64,000 bases of DNA, taken from assembly GCF_900299535.1 (NCBI RefSeq), contig NZ_OMKE01000015.1, positions 1 to 64,000 on the forward strand. Direction: 5' to 3'. The DNA comes from Aquimarina aquimarini. Lineage in GTDB: Bacteria; Bacteroidota; Bacteroidia; Flavobacteriales; Flavobacteriaceae. Both the position numbers and the translations under genes were made by a program. Within the stretch, counting starts at the first letter, position 1, and each line of letters starts with the position of its first letter. The notes under the pieces are model-generated. The model was not told the origin of the DNA and made no database searches. It saw only the letters and a list, made by a program, of their open reading frames with translations. This document shows positions 1-7,789 of the stretch, piece by piece.

Positions 1-2100
1 ACTCAGGTGTATGTATTAGATAGAGAGATGCAATTATGCCCTGTAGGAGTTCCAGGAGAGTTATATACCTCAGGAGAAGGAATTGCTTTGGGATATTTGA
101 ATAGGCCCGACTTTACCAAGGAGCGTTTTGTTTCAAACCCATATGGTAGTGCAGATAGTAAATTATATAAGACAGGAGATGTAGTTCGCTGGTTATCCAC
201 AGGAGATTTGGAGTTTATAGGTAGAAATGACAATCAGGTAAAAATTAGAGGATTTAGAATAGAACTAGAAGAGATTAGTTATCAATTAAACAGAATCAAA
301 GAGATTAAACAATCTTTTGTAACCGTAGATACCTGTGAGCAAACAAAGGATGTGTCTATTGTGGCCTATATCGTGTCTGAAACAAATATCAGTAAAGATA
401 CAATCATAACCACATTAAGATCATGTTTGCCTTCATACATGATTCCACAGCATTACATATCTATAGAGGCATTACCAATTACGGCTAATGGTAAAATAGA
501 TACAGCCTCATTACCAAGAGTAGACAAAAATGTTTCAAAAGATACCTATGTAGCACCAAGAAATGAATTGGAAGAAAAAATAGCCGCTATCTGGAAAGAA
601 GTATTGTCAGTTGATCAAGTAGGGGTATATGATAATTTCTTTTCGATAGGAGGTAATTCTATTTTGGCAATTAAGCTTGTAGCGATGTTGCAACAATATT
701 TCCAAATGGAAATCAACGATATTTTTGAATATCCTACAATAGATGAGTTGATCAAAAATATTAGCTATGAAAAGAACTATCTCAAACATAAACTAGAATC
801 TTACATTTCTAAGCTCAAAGCGATGGAGTTTGTTGAACAATTTGCAACTAAAGAAATTAAGAAAGAAAATAAAAAAGCAACAGAAAGACTTAAGCAACAG
901 AAGAAAGACTATATAAAAGATATTAAGAAATTACGTAAGCTGAATTACAAGAAAAAGATCTCATATGATCATATTTTCTTGTTAGGAGGAACAGGATATC
1001 TGGGAGTACATCTGTTGTTTGAAATATTAGAAAAACTTCAAAGCAAGGTTACTCTGCTTATTAGAGGTGAGGATCAACAGGATGCAGAAAATAGAATTCG
1101 AGATAAATACACCTATTATTTTGGTAAGAATGTTTTTGATTACAACGATAGGGTACAGGTGATAAATGGTGATATTACAGAACCTTTCTTTGCAATAGAG
1201 CAAAGTAAATACGAAGCGCTAGCTGAGCAAGTAGATTGTATTCTGAACACGGCAGCAAATGTAAAGCACTACGGTAAACAAGAAGATTTTGAAAAGGTAA
1301 ATACACTACCAATTCATGAGCTAGTTTCCTTCTCTCTTATCGGTACACCTACCCCAATACATCATATTTCGACATTAAGTATTGGAGGTTTTTTAAGTGA
1401 AGAAGTAGTAGCGCAAGAAGAGGAAGAAGAAAACCTGAAAGTAATATTTACAGAGCAAGAAACAAATAAAAAGCAACAACACTTTAATCACTATGCAAAA
1501 AGCAAGTTCGACGCAGATACTTTGTTAGATACTGCTAGAGCAAAAGGAGCAATCGTAAATATTTATAGAGTAGGAAACCTTAGTTATCATAGCAAAACGG
1601 GTCATTTTCAGGAGAATATAGAAAATAATGCTTTTTATAACCAGATCAGAGCAAATCTGTTTTTAGGAGGAGTTATTCATAGTGAGATAGGAACAGAAAT
1701 ATCGTGTATTGATAGAGTAGCACAGGCGATTACTAAAATCTTTGACAAAGAACAATTATTGAATAGAAATTATCACTTAAAAAATGATAACCTGTTAGAC
1801 AATAAAACATTCATAAAAGCAGCCAACAAAAATGGATTTGATGTACAAAGTATGGAGTCTAGAGAATTTCTAGAAAATATGTTAGGCATGTATGATGCCC
1901 ATACGGCATTAATTAACCGTTTTATGCTTCATCTCAATATTTTTGATGGAGAAGCGTCAAAAAGAGTCCCTTACATGTTATGTAATGAAGAGACAGAATA
2001 TATTTTGAAAAAATTAGGATTTGCTTGGAATCCAAATAAAGAAAGAGAAGTAAAACTCATGTTAAATTATGGAAGAAAAATTAATTATTGGATCAAATAG
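1..2100 (+). CDS. NRPS C-terminal part: adenylation, carrier and thioester reductase domains (5' partial)
   Basis: The reading frame is open from base 1, so the gene starts upstream of the window; the GTG at base 7 is an internal valine codon. About 699 residues are visible. They begin in the C-terminal part of an adenylation domain, with the YKTGD and GRNDNQVKIRGFRIE core motifs and the NGK lysine loop near residues 160-165. A peptidyl carrier domain follows (FFSIGGNSILA, phosphopantetheine serine near residue 215). After a Lys-rich helical linker (about 255-320) comes an SDR-type thioester reductase domain, with GGTGYLG near 328 and a YAKSK catalytic Tyr/Lys pair near 498. Known for the family: such terminal R domains release the peptide as an aldehyde or alcohol using NAD(P)H. 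The next gene overlaps by 32 bases and is an aminotransferase, which suggests the aldehyde is converted to an amine. The substrate cannot be read because the specificity residues lie outside the window. Confidence 0.93.
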   Translation, partial: TQVYVLDREMQLCPVGVPGELYTSGEGIALGYLNRPDFTKERFVSNPYGSADSKLYKTGDVVRWLSTGDLEFIGRNDNQVKIRGFRIELEEISYQLNRIKEIKQSFVTVDTCEQTKDVSIVAYIVSETNISKDTIITTLRSCLPSYMIPQHYISIEALPITANGKIDTASLPRVDKNVSKDTYVAPRNELEEKIAAIWKEVLSVDQVGVYDNFFSIGGNSILAIKLVAMLQQYFQMEINDIFEYPTIDELIKNISYEKNYLKHKLESYISKLKAMEFVEQFATKEIKKENKKATERLKQQKKDYIKDIKKLRKLNYKKKISYDHIFLLGGTGYLGVHLLFEILEKLQSKVTLLIRGEDQQDAENRIRDKYTYYFGKNVFDYNDRVQVINGDITEPFFAIEQSKYEALAEQVDCILNTAANVKHYGKQEDFEKVNTLPIHELVSFSLIGTPTPIHHISTLSIGGFLSEEVVAQEEEEENLKVIFTEQETNKKQQHFNHYAKSKFDADTLLDTARAKGAIVNIYRVGNLSYHSKTGHFQENIENNAFYNQIRANLFLGGVIHSEIGTEISCIDRVAQAITKIFDKEQLLNRNYHLKNDNLLDNKTFIKAANKNGFDVQSMESREFLENMLGMYDAHTALINRFMLHLNIFDGEASKRVPYMLCNEETEYILKKLGFAWNPNKEREVKLMLNYGRKINYWIK

Positions 2101-4195
2101 TCAGGTAGCCGTATCTACTGTACTAAAAGAAGCTTCAACACAACAACTGGATTATCTTAAAGAGAGAATCGAGGCTGGATTACCCAGTTTTTTATCCTCT
2201 ATAAATCCTGTGTTTGAAGAATCCGTTCAGGTAGCTTATATGCTTTCAGAAATAAGTAATCACTTTCAAAAAGGAGAATATAGAAAAACATTCTTTGGGA
2301 ACTCTCATTTAGAGGCTGTTCATGGAGCAATAAAGGTAGGTAGGCACGCAGCTAAAGAACTTTTTGATAAAGAAGGAGGAAAAGTCGTCGTCCTAGATAG
2401 CCTTAATTACTACAAAAAGATATTTGACCCTTTGCAAAAAGGTAAGGGTAAAGCATTAATTCCTGGAGTTGAATTTCTTGAAAATATCAGTAGCTTGGCA
2501 ACTCATATCCAAAATAAAGAGCTTGCTGTAGCAGTAATAAAACTAGAGAAAGAACAAGAGGTAAACGATACTTTACTACAGATTCTTATAGAAGCACATA
2601 AGAATACTATAGTAACTGTTTTAGATATGAGCTGTTTGGATATAGACCAGATAAAAGTGCTTCCAGCTGAATTGATACGGCAGTCTGATGTTCTCGTATG
2701 GGGAGAAGCATTAACAGATAACAGATTTCCTTTTGGAGCCTTTTCTACAAAAAATAGTATTCATAAACCTTGGAACAGCTTTGATAGAGCATTATTACAC
2801 TCATCAACTTATGGAGGAAATGGATTGGTACTAGGATTTGTGAGGAATGTTCTTTTGAAACAGTATCCTGATTTTAACCAGAGAAAGTACAACAATGTTT
2901 TTAGAAAGATTAAAAAATCTGAAGGATTCAAATTCAAAATGGCTTCAAAGTATATGAATGAATACCTCAATTTTCTTTTTAGAACTACAGTTTCTATGAA
3001 TTTTGAAGAATCTAGATACTCTTATTTTATTACCAAAGGCAAAAAATATTTAGACTGTGTAGGAGGCTCAGGCTGTAATGCAAGAGGACATAATCGATTA
3101 GATATTATTGATGATGTGCTTGAACAACATGATACGACAAAAGACTATTTTGAAGACCTAGAAAAAGAAATGGCACTACGTACAGGGTTGAGTAGAGCAA
3201 TGATGGGTAATAGTGGGGCAAGTGCTGTAGAGATGGGGATTATTATGGGAATGCTAGCTAATAAAGGAAAAAAGAAAATAGTTGTTTTTAATGGAAACTA
3301 TGCAGGAAAGACATTAATAGCGATCAATGGAACAAATGATGATCATAGCCATTTTGAACCACTTTATGCTGATGTAGAAATTATAAATCCATATGTAGCA
3401 TCTGCAAGAAAAGATCTAGAAAATGTCTTACTAACCAATGAGGTAGGATTAGTTTGGTTTGAGCATATTCAAGGAGGTGCCTTACTCAAGATACCTACAG
3501 ATTTATTATCACTTCTTGCAAAACACAAAACTACCTACAAGTATTTGATAGGAATTGATGAAATCTTACATGGAGTTCATAGAACAGGAGATTTTCTAAG
3601 TTTTGATACGACCATTATAGAACCCGATATTATCACTTTTGCCAAAGCTTTAAGTAATATGGTATTTCCTACCTCTGTAGTTATGATGTCTCAACAAGTT
3701 ATAGAAGCTGCTGAGGATACAAATTATGAAACCGTGCAGTACTATAAAAATGTGTTTAAAAACCAACTGGGAGCACATCTCGCTTTAGATGTGCTACGCA
3801 AAAGCGAAATGGAGAATATCGCTGCTAATGTGAAAGAAAAATCAGCATATTTACAACAACAAATAGGTCAATTGTTTAGAAAATCTAATTATTTCAAGAA
3901 TATTGAAATTGTAGGTTTTCATATTCGATTTAATCTTAATATGAAAGCATATCCGTTTAAGTATTTTTCATACAAAAAAGCTACAAATATTATCACAAAT
4001 GCCTTCTATAAAAAGGCAAAAATCATTACCTTTTTAGGGAGAATGCTTCCTCCTTTAAATAGCTCAAAAGAAGACATTGAGGTGTTGATAAAAGGAGTCG
4101 AAAAAATGGTAAGTATCCCAGGGTGGTACTTTATTTGGATTGGGATTAAACAGTATGTTCACATGAAATATTTGATGATAAAAAAGAAATTATAA
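2069..4195 (+). CDS. Double-fold class III PLP-dependent aminotransferase
   Basis: This 708-aa protein is much longer than usual class III aminotransferases (about 420-460 aa). Its C-terminal half (about 310-700) carries the active-site set: MMGNSGASAVE (378-388), the Asp-Glu of GIDEILHGVHRTGDF (D497) and the PLP lysine in FAKAL (K526). The N-terminal half (about 40-290) repeats the same order of motifs in decayed form: FFGNSHLEAVHGAIK (75-89), then WGEALTDNRFPFGAFS (211-226) with Glu where the lysine should be. It keeps an STYGGN motif (246-251) that the C-terminal half has lost. I read this as a fused pseudo-dimer with one working site. It overlaps the NRPS gene by 32 bases, so it is probably translationally coupled. 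By analogy with MxcL in myxochelin biosynthesis, it may aminate the aldehyde released by the reductase domain. The family call is firm; the substrate is inferred. Confidence 0.87.
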   Translation: MEEKLIIGSNSQVAVSTVLKEASTQQLDYLKERIEAGLPSFLSSINPVFEESVQVAYMLSEISNHFQKGEYRKTFFGNSHLEAVHGAIKVGRHAAKELFDKEGGKVVVLDSLNYYKKIFDPLQKGKGKALIPGVEFLENISSLATHIQNKELAVAVIKLEKEQEVNDTLLQILIEAHKNTIVTVLDMSCLDIDQIKVLPAELIRQSDVLVWGEALTDNRFPFGAFSTKNSIHKPWNSFDRALLHSSTYGGNGLVLGFVRNVLLKQYPDFNQRKYNNVFRKIKKSEGFKFKMASKYMNEYLNFLFRTTVSMNFEESRYSYFITKGKKYLDCVGGSGCNARGHNRLDIIDDVLEQHDTTKDYFEDLEKEMALRTGLSRAMMGNSGASAVEMGIIMGMLANKGKKKIVVFNGNYAGKTLIAINGTNDDHSHFEPLYADVEIINPYVASARKDLENVLLTNEVGLVWFEHIQGGALLKIPTDLLSLLAKHKTTYKYLIGIDEILHGVHRTGDFLSFDTTIIEPDIITFAKALSNMVFPTSVVMMSQQVIEAAEDTNYETVQYYKNVFKNQLGAHLALDVLRKSEMENIAANVKEKSAYLQQQIGQLFRKSNYFKNIEIVGFHIRFNLNMKAYPFKYFSYKKATNIITNAFYKKAKIITFLGRMLPPLNSSKEDIEVLIKGVEKMVSIPGWYFIWIGIKQYVHMKYLMIKKKL

Positions 4196-4225
4196 AATAA
4201 TAATAGTTGTATAAATATAGAAGAA

Positions 4226-5293
4226 ATGAATAAAAAAGAAGAACCAAAAGTTCGTTGGATAGACTTTGGGATTCCTATTGGTATTATTGCATTGGCAGTA
4301 CTACTAGGAAAAACCTCTTTGCTTCAGGAATACCCCAATACAGTTTCGATATTGATTACCTATACTTTGACGATAGTATCTCCTTTGGTATTTTTGATTC
4401 TCATTTGGGAAAAGAAGATATTTAGGCTTACTGCAATTCCTTTTTTTACCATAGGAATTATTTTGGTGCGTTTTCTTTTATTAGAAGAACAAAGGGTTCA
4501 CCTAGAAGTTATTACAACGTATCTATTACCAGTTATAGAAATTCTTGCGATTCTATATATTGTTTACAAAAGTTATATGTCTATTAAGTCATTTAGGGCA
4601 AATGCCAAGGAAGATGCCGACAGGTATATGGTATTTAAAAAAACTGCCTATGACATGGTAGAAAATAGATTTCTTACAAATTTTCTAGCTTCAGAAATTG
4701 CTTATGTAAACTATGCCTTTTTTGAGTGGAGGACAAGGGCTTTAAAGGACAATGAATTTACCTGCTATAAAAAAAGCGGAGTTACCAGTGTTTTTGGAGG
4801 GATTATTTTTGTTGTCCTTTTAGAAACCATTGTTTTGCACCTTATACTGTATCGGTATGATTTAAAAATTCTAGCTTGGGTTTTTACCTTTAGTAGCTTG
4901 TATGTAGCTATGTTAATTTTTGGACATCTAAAATCTATGAAATTCCGTTTTTCAAAATTAAAAGAAGATCAGTTAATACTTAGATATGGACTTTTTGGAG
5001 ATGCTCGCATCAATCTTGATATGATAGAAAAAGTAGAATCAACTACCAAAGATGTTGATATAAAAGAGAAAAAAGTAGCTAAACTGGCCATGATAAGTGA
5101 TATGGAAGATCACAATATTGCACTCTATTTTAAAGAAAAACAAAAGGTAGAAGGAGCCTACGGGATTATCAAAGAATGTGATGTGTTACTATTATATATA
5201 GACGAAAAAAAGCACTTTCTGGAGACATTAAATCAATTAATTCAACAAGCTGAACCAGCATCGCAACAAGTATATACGTCAGCTTCAGTATAA
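4226..5293 (+). CDS. Polytopic membrane protein with C-terminal cytosolic domain, function unknown
   Basis: This 355-aa protein has about six predicted membrane segments: around residues 14-33, 40-58, 66-85, 98-116, 188-212 and 216-233. The stretch between the fourth and fifth is charged, and a soluble tail of about 120 residues follows. The tail (LKEDQLILRYGLFGDARINL, then alternating strands) has the look of a bacterial PH-like fold, but I cannot confirm this by eye. The gene lies 30 bases after the aminotransferase on the same strand and is the last before a strong hairpin, so it probably belongs to the peptide operon. A role in export, self-protection or anchoring the pathway would be a guess. 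No transporter, ATPase or protease motif is visible. Confidence 0.8.
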   Translation: MNKKEEPKVRWIDFGIPIGIIALAVLLGKTSLLQEYPNTVSILITYTLTIVSPLVFLILIWEKKIFRLTAIPFFTIGIILVRFLLLEEQRVHLEVITTYLLPVIEILAILYIVYKSYMSIKSFRANAKEDADRYMVFKKTAYDMVENRFLTNFLASEIAYVNYAFFEWRTRALKDNEFTCYKKSGVTSVFGGIIFVVLLETIVLHLILYRYDLKILAWVFTFSSLYVAMLIFGHLKSMKFRFSKLKEDQLILRYGLFGDARINLDMIEKVESTTKDVDIKEKKVAKLAMISDMEDHNIALYFKEKQKVEGAYGIIKECDVLLLYIDEKKHFLETLNQLIQQAEPASQQVYTSASV

Positions 5294-5339
5294 AAAAGCA
5301 CTATCTCATTAATTGTATAATTAATGAGATAGTGCTTTT
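5294..5339 (+). terminator. Terminator of the NRPS operon
   Basis: A perfect 21-bp inverted repeat (5294-5314 and 5319-5339) with a GTAT loop starts at the base after the stop codon of the membrane protein gene. Its A-rich and T-rich ends make it work in either direction. It closes the NRPS-aminotransferase-membrane protein unit and would also stop readthrough from the minus-strand genes on the right. Confidence 0.85.
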
Positions 5340-5403
5340 CAGACAGAATTTGAGTTACACCCTTCTATTGGACACTACCTCAGTTCTTAACTATATTTGA
5401 AAA

Positions 5404-5433
5404 ACGGGTCCAACTATAAAAAGTTAAACCCGC
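5404..5433 (-). terminator. Terminator for the coiled-coil protein genes
   Basis: Interrupted hairpin: ACGGGT pairs with ACCCGC (one G-T wobble) and AACT with AGTT. On the minus strand it is followed by a T-run (GTTTTTC). It sits about 50 bases past the stop of the 5482-6180 gene, as expected for that gene's terminator. Confidence 0.55.
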
Positions 5434-5481
5434 TGAAATTTTGTTTACACAAAATTATGGATACTGTCTATTTATTATTGG

Positions 5482-6180
5482 TTATTCATTCTGATCAGAT
5501 TTTTCTTCCTTTTTTGAATTAAGCTTTAGAAGCCTTTCTTCACTTTTGGAAAGACTGGATTGAACCTTGGTAACCTTCTCTTGATGTTTTTTTAGTCTTT
5601 CTTCCACTTTAGCAACTTTAGCAATTTTTTCTATGTATTGCTCTTCTGTGATTTCACCAGCTTCTTTTTGAGCAGCTAAACGATCCTTAGTTTTTTGAAT
5701 TTTGTCAGTTCCTTTACTACTTTGATTTTCATAAAAAGCCAGCTTTTCTTTTTTACGTTCGATGTTACTTTGAACAAGATTTGCTTTTTCGTTCTTATAT
5801 TCAACTCGTTTGGCTTTTATCTCTTCTCTTTTTTCTTTGGTAGCTTCTTTATAGGCAGTAAGCTTTTCTTTCAATTCAGGATTAGCGTCTAGATAAGCCT
5901 TTTTTTCTTCAGGAGACATTCCCTTCATTTTTTCTTTATGTTCTCCCAGAATAGCCTTTCTACCTTCTTTTAATTCTTTTTTTGCTTCTTTAATTTCCCC
6001 TTTTTGGGCTTTCAGCTCTTCTTTCTTCGCCTTTATATCTTTTCGCTGAGCTTTCATTTCTTCTTTTTTCTGCTTCACCTTTTCCTTACGCTCTTTTATA
6101 GCGTCTTCAGGTTTTTGAGCATTCGCTATTCCGATAAACCCAATTAATAGGATCATCAATATATATCTTGTGAATTTCAT
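5482..6180 (-). CDS. Secreted Lys/Glu-rich coiled-coil protein, function unknown
   Basis: This 232-aa protein begins with a clear signal peptide (about 1-21, ending IANAQ). Nearly all the rest is highly charged, with repeated KKEE, KAKKEELKAQK and KEKREEIKAKR patterns (about 25-215). This predicts a long continuous alpha-helix or coiled coil without a globular domain. Low-complexity Lys/Glu proteins like this can match unrelated coiled coils in searches, so names borrowed from hits would be unreliable. The gene lies 10 bases after a small lipoprotein gene (6191-6406) that also has a Glu/Lys coiled coil, which suggests the two form an envelope pair. A structural or periplasmic spacer role is possible but unproven. 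Confidence 0.75.
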   Translation of the reverse strand: MKFTRYILMILLIGFIGIANAQKPEDAIKERKEKVKQKKEEMKAQRKDIKAKKEELKAQKGEIKEAKKELKEGRKAILGEHKEKMKGMSPEEKKAYLDANPELKEKLTAYKEATKEKREEIKAKRVEYKNEKANLVQSNIERKKEKLAFYENQSSKGTDKIQKTKDRLAAQKEAGEITEEQYIEKIAKVAKVEERLKKHQEKVTKVQSSLSKSEERLLKLNSKKEEKSDQNE

Positions 6181-6190
6181 TGGTATAATT

Positions 6191-6406
6191 TTATAGGTTG
6201 TCTAATTCATTGAGAGCATTGTCAATTTCCTTAGCTTCTTTTTCTAAAGACTCTAATTCTTGTGTAGTTTCTTCTGCTTCTTCCTTCACAGTCTCAATTT
6301 GTTGGTTTAATTCAGCAGCTTCTTTTTTTTCTTGTTCAGCTTTTTTATCTGTACAAGACATGAGACAGAAACTCATTACAAATAAAGTTAATAAGATTTT
6401 TTTCAT
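6191..6406 (-). CDS. Small coiled-coil lipoprotein
   Basis: This 71-aa protein has a type II signal peptide with the lipobox LMSC (cysteine near residue 18). The mature part is about 53 residues with heptad-like spacing of hydrophobic residues among Glu and Lys, which predicts one amphipathic helix of the size and style of Lpp/OsmB-type lipoproteins. It stands first in a two-gene unit with the Lys/Glu-rich secreted protein, 10 bases away. An outer-membrane-anchored coiled coil that multimerises, perhaps with its neighbour, is a reasonable inference. A mirror ORF of equal length on the plus strand is a codon-bias shadow of this gene. Confidence 0.72.
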   Translation of the reverse strand: MKKILLTLFVMSFCLMSCTDKKAEQEKKEAAELNQQIETVKEEAEETTQELESLEKEAKEIDNALNELDNL

Positions 6407-6539
6407 AATATAAGTGTTGATTAGATTAAGTACCTAATTTACTTATTTTTTTCAGTTTTAACAATTTCAAAACCCTTTAAAGTGTTAAAAATTAAGTGAT
6501 AACGATTCAGTGAATTTTTATTCAAGATTGTTAATACAT

Positions 6540-6592
6540 AAAAAAAGCATCGATATCAATACACTTTTTGTTAAAGAAATTGATATCGATGC
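6540..6592 (-). terminator. Terminator of the NusG-like gene
   Basis: A perfect 14-bp inverted repeat (6547-6560 and 6579-6592) with an 18-base loop is followed on the minus strand by seven T residues (6540-6546 read in reverse). It lies about 56 bases past the stop of the NusG-like gene. A second, smaller hairpin (8 bp, 6607-6614 and 6621-6628) lies between them. Confidence 0.8.
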
Positions 6593-6648
6593 AATTATAA
6601 GTAACACATAGTTTTTAAAGAAACTATGAATTTGTTAATTGTTTCTTG

Positions 6649-7170
6649 TTAAACAAGAGCTTCCTCTAGATAGTAAGAAGGAATAGTTGCCATAATGTTT
6701 TGGTGTAATGAATCAATTCTAACAACAATTTTTTGGGTATTATCAACCCTCATTACCTCGCATCCTAATCCATCTAATGATCCATGTAAAATTTTTCTAA
6801 TATCTCCTACTTTAGGTAAATTTTGGGTGACCTTAATTTCTGAGATTTCATCATTACTAACAAGAAGTTTGATTTTTTGAATTTCTTGCTGAGTTAGTAA
6901 TGCGTACTCATTACCAAAACAGATAAATTTACAAACACCTTGCACAGATAAGGCCTTGTGAAATTCTTTTGCAGATGTAATATTTACAAAAACATAAGAA
7001 GGAAACAAGGGTTTAAAAATGGTTTTTTTTCGATCACTCCATTGTCTTATAGTCTTTATTGTTGGTAGAAAAACCTCAATCTGTTTTTCTTGTAAAAGAC
7101 AATGGACTTTTTTCTCTTGGCATGATTTTACATAAAGTACATGCCACCCGGTTTTAAGAATTCTAGTCAT
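6649..7170 (-). CDS. NusG-like transcription antiterminator (UpxY/RfaH-type)
   Basis: I start this protein (173 aa) at the ATG at 7170, which gives MTRILKTGWHVLYVKS. The longer frame from 7221 only adds a non-conserved leader. The NGN domain is clear: WHVLYVKSCQEKKV at the start, then VFLPTIKTIRQWSDRKKTIFKPLFPSYVFV (about 35-65), the signature of specialised NusG paralogues. The C-terminal part (about 115-170, KVGDIRKILHGSLDGLGCEV) has a KOW-like beta-barrel pattern. Known for the group: UpxY proteins bind RNA polymerase early and prevent premature termination in long capsule or exopolysaccharide operons. No polysaccharide operon adjoins it here; the gene is monocistronic and ends at its own terminator. 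Its target is therefore unknown and may lie elsewhere in the genome. Confidence 0.87.
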   Translation of the reverse strand: MTRILKTGWHVLYVKSCQEKKVHCLLQEKQIEVFLPTIKTIRQWSDRKKTIFKPLFPSYVFVNITSAKEFHKALSVQGVCKFICFGNEYALLTQQEIQKIKLLVSNDEISEIKVTQNLPKVGDIRKILHGSLDGLGCEVMRVDNTQKIVVRIDSLHQNIMATIPSYYLEEALV

Positions 7171-7716
7171 AAAATTAATAATTAGTGTGAAATAAATATA
7201 ATTATCATTGAATCTCTTCAATGGTCATTAACTTTATTGTTTATAATGGGGGGAGGTAATGATTAGATAAAGCTTCGCTTCCTGTACTTACAAAAATGGT
7301 CAGGGGTAAAGTATAAATGCAAAGAATTCATAGTATTTGAATTGCTAAAAAAATATTAATTTATCAGTATAAAAATACAAATATATTATGATAATTATTT
7401 GATATATTGTTCTTAAACGTCAACAATATAATACATTAGTGATATTTCTTTAAAAATTGAACGTTACGATTATATTAAGATTAATTACACAAAAAAGATA
7501 ATTAGTGTTAAAAATACAATACATATTATAGTAACGATTTTTTTGCTTATTTGTTTTAAAAACTAACGTATATAAATTTTATCCATCTTTTTTAAAAGTA
7601 GTATTAATAATTATAAGAATTATATATCTTAATTTAAGAATCACTTTATTAGCATGTTATATAAAATCAGGGGTTTTTTTGAAATTGATGGAAACACATA
7701 GAGGAATTTGATGTTA
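7171..7716. other. Long AT-rich intergenic region
   Basis: About 545 bases upstream of the NusG-like gene contain no convincing ORF on either strand. The stretch is extremely AT-rich with many stop codons, and I see no strong hairpin or repeat. Leaders of this length before UpxY-type genes can hold regulatory RNA, but I see no direct sign of that here. Confidence 0.5.
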
Positions 7717-7748
7717 AAGGGTCGTTTAAAAATATATAAACGACCCTT
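7717..7748 (-). terminator. Hairpin after the S74/T9SS protein gene
   Basis: A perfect 11-bp inverted repeat (7717-7727 and 7738-7748) with a 10-base AT loop lies about 41 bases past the stop of the 7790-8686 gene. The T-run after it is poor, so it may be a terminator or a 3'-end-stabilising hairpin. Confidence 0.6.
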
Positions 7749-7789
7749 CTTACTAGTATGCCAACCAGCTTTTATATTTAATATTTTCT

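Noticed and set aside
5294..5339. Perfect inverted repeat as an insertion sequence end
   Set aside because: It is a single short hairpin placed exactly at an operon end with no transposase nearby, so a terminator explains it.
6198..6413. A plus-strand frame of the same length opposite the small lipoprotein gene
   Set aside because: It mirrors the Glu/Lys codons of the real gene and gives a Ser-rich product without signal or motif; the minus strand has a proper lipobox.
7171..7221. Longer start for the NusG-like protein at 7221
   Set aside because: The added 17 residues are not conserved in the family, and the NGN domain begins right after the ATG at 7170.
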